Shown: piece by piece, positions 63,157 to 64,000 of the stretch
Numbering within the stretch: position 1 is the first letter of the stretch
Layout of the letters: the number at the start of each line of letters is the position of its first letter
Assembly: GCF_003598715.1 (NCBI RefSeq)
Contig: NZ_QZFU01000055.1
Span: 1 to 64,000, forward strand
DNA length: 64,000 nucleotides
Source of the DNA: Nocardia panacis
GTDB lineage: Bacteria; Actinomycetota; Actinomycetes; Mycobacteriales; Mycobacteriaceae
Direction of reading: 5' to 3'
Notes under the pieces: model-generated
The model's input: only the letters and a program-made list of their open reading frames with translations
Told to the model about the DNA's origin: nothing
The model's database searches: none
Translations under genes and position numbers: made by a program

Positions 63157-64000
63157 TTACAAACCCGAAGCCGCGATGAGCAGCCTGCCGCCGTCCGAGG
63201 AGACCTGGAACCAGCGGCTCTCCGAGGAGGTCGTGCCGTTCTTCAGGCTATAGGTGAGGCCTGCGACCACCCGATTGTCCCCGCTCGGAGTGATGCTCTG
63301 CACCCGCACGGACGACACCGACGACCAGAACTGGGCGTAGCTCTGATAGCCACCGGTCTGGGCCTGATAGGACGGCGCGAGCTGAGACCACGCGCCCGAC
63401 ACATTGCCCGGCAGCATCCCGTAGTAACCGCCGATGAATTGGGCGACCCGCTCACCCGCCGGCGGGCCGAACGGGGTGCTGGTGATGGTGTTGGGCTGCG
63501 AGGTGCTCGGCGCCGGAGTGCTGCTGGGTGTCGAGGGAGGAGAGCTGGGTGGCGGTGTGCTCGGCGTGATCTGTTGCGGCGCTTCGCCGATGGCCGCCGG
63601 GGGCGGCGGCGTCGCACTGGCGGGCGCGGCCGAGGACGCCGGCGCGGCGGTGGTCTCGTCCTTGCGACCGAGGGTGGCCGCGACGGCGACAACGCCCGCG
63701 ATCAGCAACACCGCGACGGCGACCACCGCGGCCAACACCACGGGCCGACGGCGCGAACCACTCGGCAGCGCGGTGGTGCCCGGCGTGGTCGGCGGCGGTG
63801 TTGTCGGCACCACCGTGGTGAGCTGATCCGGTGCGGCCAGCACCGTCGTCGGTGCGACGGCGGCGGGCAGCACCCTGGTCTCCGGTAGCGGCTCGAGTTC
63901 CGGATCCCGGCCCGCCGCAACGGCTTCCAGCGCCCGCACGGCCTCGCGCATGGTCGGTCGCTGGTCGCTGGTCGGCGCGAGCAACCGCAGCAGCACCGGC
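63157..64000 (-). CDS. Ser/Thr protein kinase-like membrane protein, C-terminal part
   Basis: Only the last 281 residues or so are in the window; the gene runs off the right edge. The first residues (LLRLLAPTSDQRPTMREAVRALEAVAAG) look like the final helix of a eukaryotic-like kinase domain with the RP-T conserved pattern. A linker is followed by a basic stretch and one membrane helix (RRRPVVLAAVVAVAVLLIAGVVAVAATLG). A Pro/Ser/Thr-rich extracellular linker leads to a globular domain (about the last 100 residues, FIGGYYGMLPGNVSGAWSQLAPSYQAQ) similar in shape to NTF2-like domains. The organisation matches PknB-type receptors, here with a sensor that is not PASTA. The kinase active site itself cannot be seen. 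Confidence 0.7.
   Translation of the reverse strand, partial: PVLLRLLAPTSDQRPTMREAVRALEAVAAGRDPELEPLPETRVLPAAVAPTTVLAAPDQLTTVVPTTPPPTTPGTTALPSGSRRRPVVLAAVVAVAVLLIAGVVAVAATLGRKDETTAAPASSAAPASATPPPPAAIGEAPQQITPSTPPPSSPPSTPSSTPAPSTSQPNTITSTPFGPPAGERVAQFIGGYYGMLPGNVSGAWSQLAPSYQAQTGGYQSYAQFWSSVSSVRVQSITPSGDNRVVAGLTYSLKNGTTSSESRWFQVSSDGGRLLIAASGL

Overview
The window comes from a high-GC actinobacterium with mycolata-type gene order, most likely a Nocardia or close relative. The evidence is about 65-70% GC coding DNA, frequent GTG starts and 4-bp start/stop overlaps, a complete Pup-proteasome locus, F420-type enzymes, a fused cobIJ gene, and gene order matching the Mycobacterium tuberculosis Rv2065-Rv2074, Rv2089-Rv2097, Rv2109-Rv2112 and Rv2115-Rv2122 blocks. 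The synteny is recalled from memory and was not computed. The genus assignment is inference.

Layout. (1) 0.1-1.6 kb: dimethylargininase-like hydrolase and a divergent Lrp/AsnC regulator. (2) 1.6-7.0 kb: cobalamin genes cobH-cobIJ, a PadR-like regulator, then cobK and cobL and an SDR on the other strand; cobM is absent from its usual place. (3) 7.0-14.4 kb: F420 biliverdin-reductase-like protein, M24 peptidase, 5'-3' exonuclease, DUF4333-like protein, HelY helicase, TatC and TatA. (4) 14.6-22.7 kb: a ketopantoate-reductase-like gene, pafC, pafB, pafA, prcA, prcB, pup and dop, which make up most of the Pup-proteasome system. (5) 22.8-53.1 kb: about 30 kb of accessory genes that separate dop from mpa. 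This holds a DUF418 membrane protein, an ATP-grasp ligase, a 1.65 kb gene-free region, three tandem condensation/PapA-like acyltransferases, a TetR-monooxygenase pair, a YidC paralogue, a compact reductive-pyrimidine-catabolism and ABC-transport operon with a divergent MocR regulator, a tryptophanase, two GT39 membrane glycosyltransferases, a secreted cyclophilin and a CocE-type lipoprotein hydrolase. (6) 53.2-58.8 kb: mpa, an LppK-like lipoprotein, trmI, a RecB-family nuclease, a small membrane protein, hisG and hisE. (7) 58.9-62.5 kb: an operon of a 2OG-Fe(II) dioxygenase, a SAM methyltransferase and a choline/carnitine O-acyltransferase, preceded by a CRP-like site. (8) 62.5-64 kb: a HAD phosphatase and the C-terminal half of a membrane Ser/Thr kinase-like protein cut by the window edge.

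How the genes work together. Dop deamidates the C-terminal Gln of Pup, PafA ligates Pup to substrates, Mpa unfolds them and PrcBA degrades them. PafBC is a WYL-type regulator pair. CobH/IJ/K/L are successive steps of aerobic corrin synthesis. Dihydropyrimidinase and the nitrilase-family amidohydrolase would turn dihydropyrimidines into beta-amino acids, fed by a dedicated ABC importer. The two most intriguing systems are the dioxygenase/methyltransferase/acyltransferase operon, which suggests an acylated hydroxy-betaine-like product, and the NRPS-free triplet of condensation-like enzymes.
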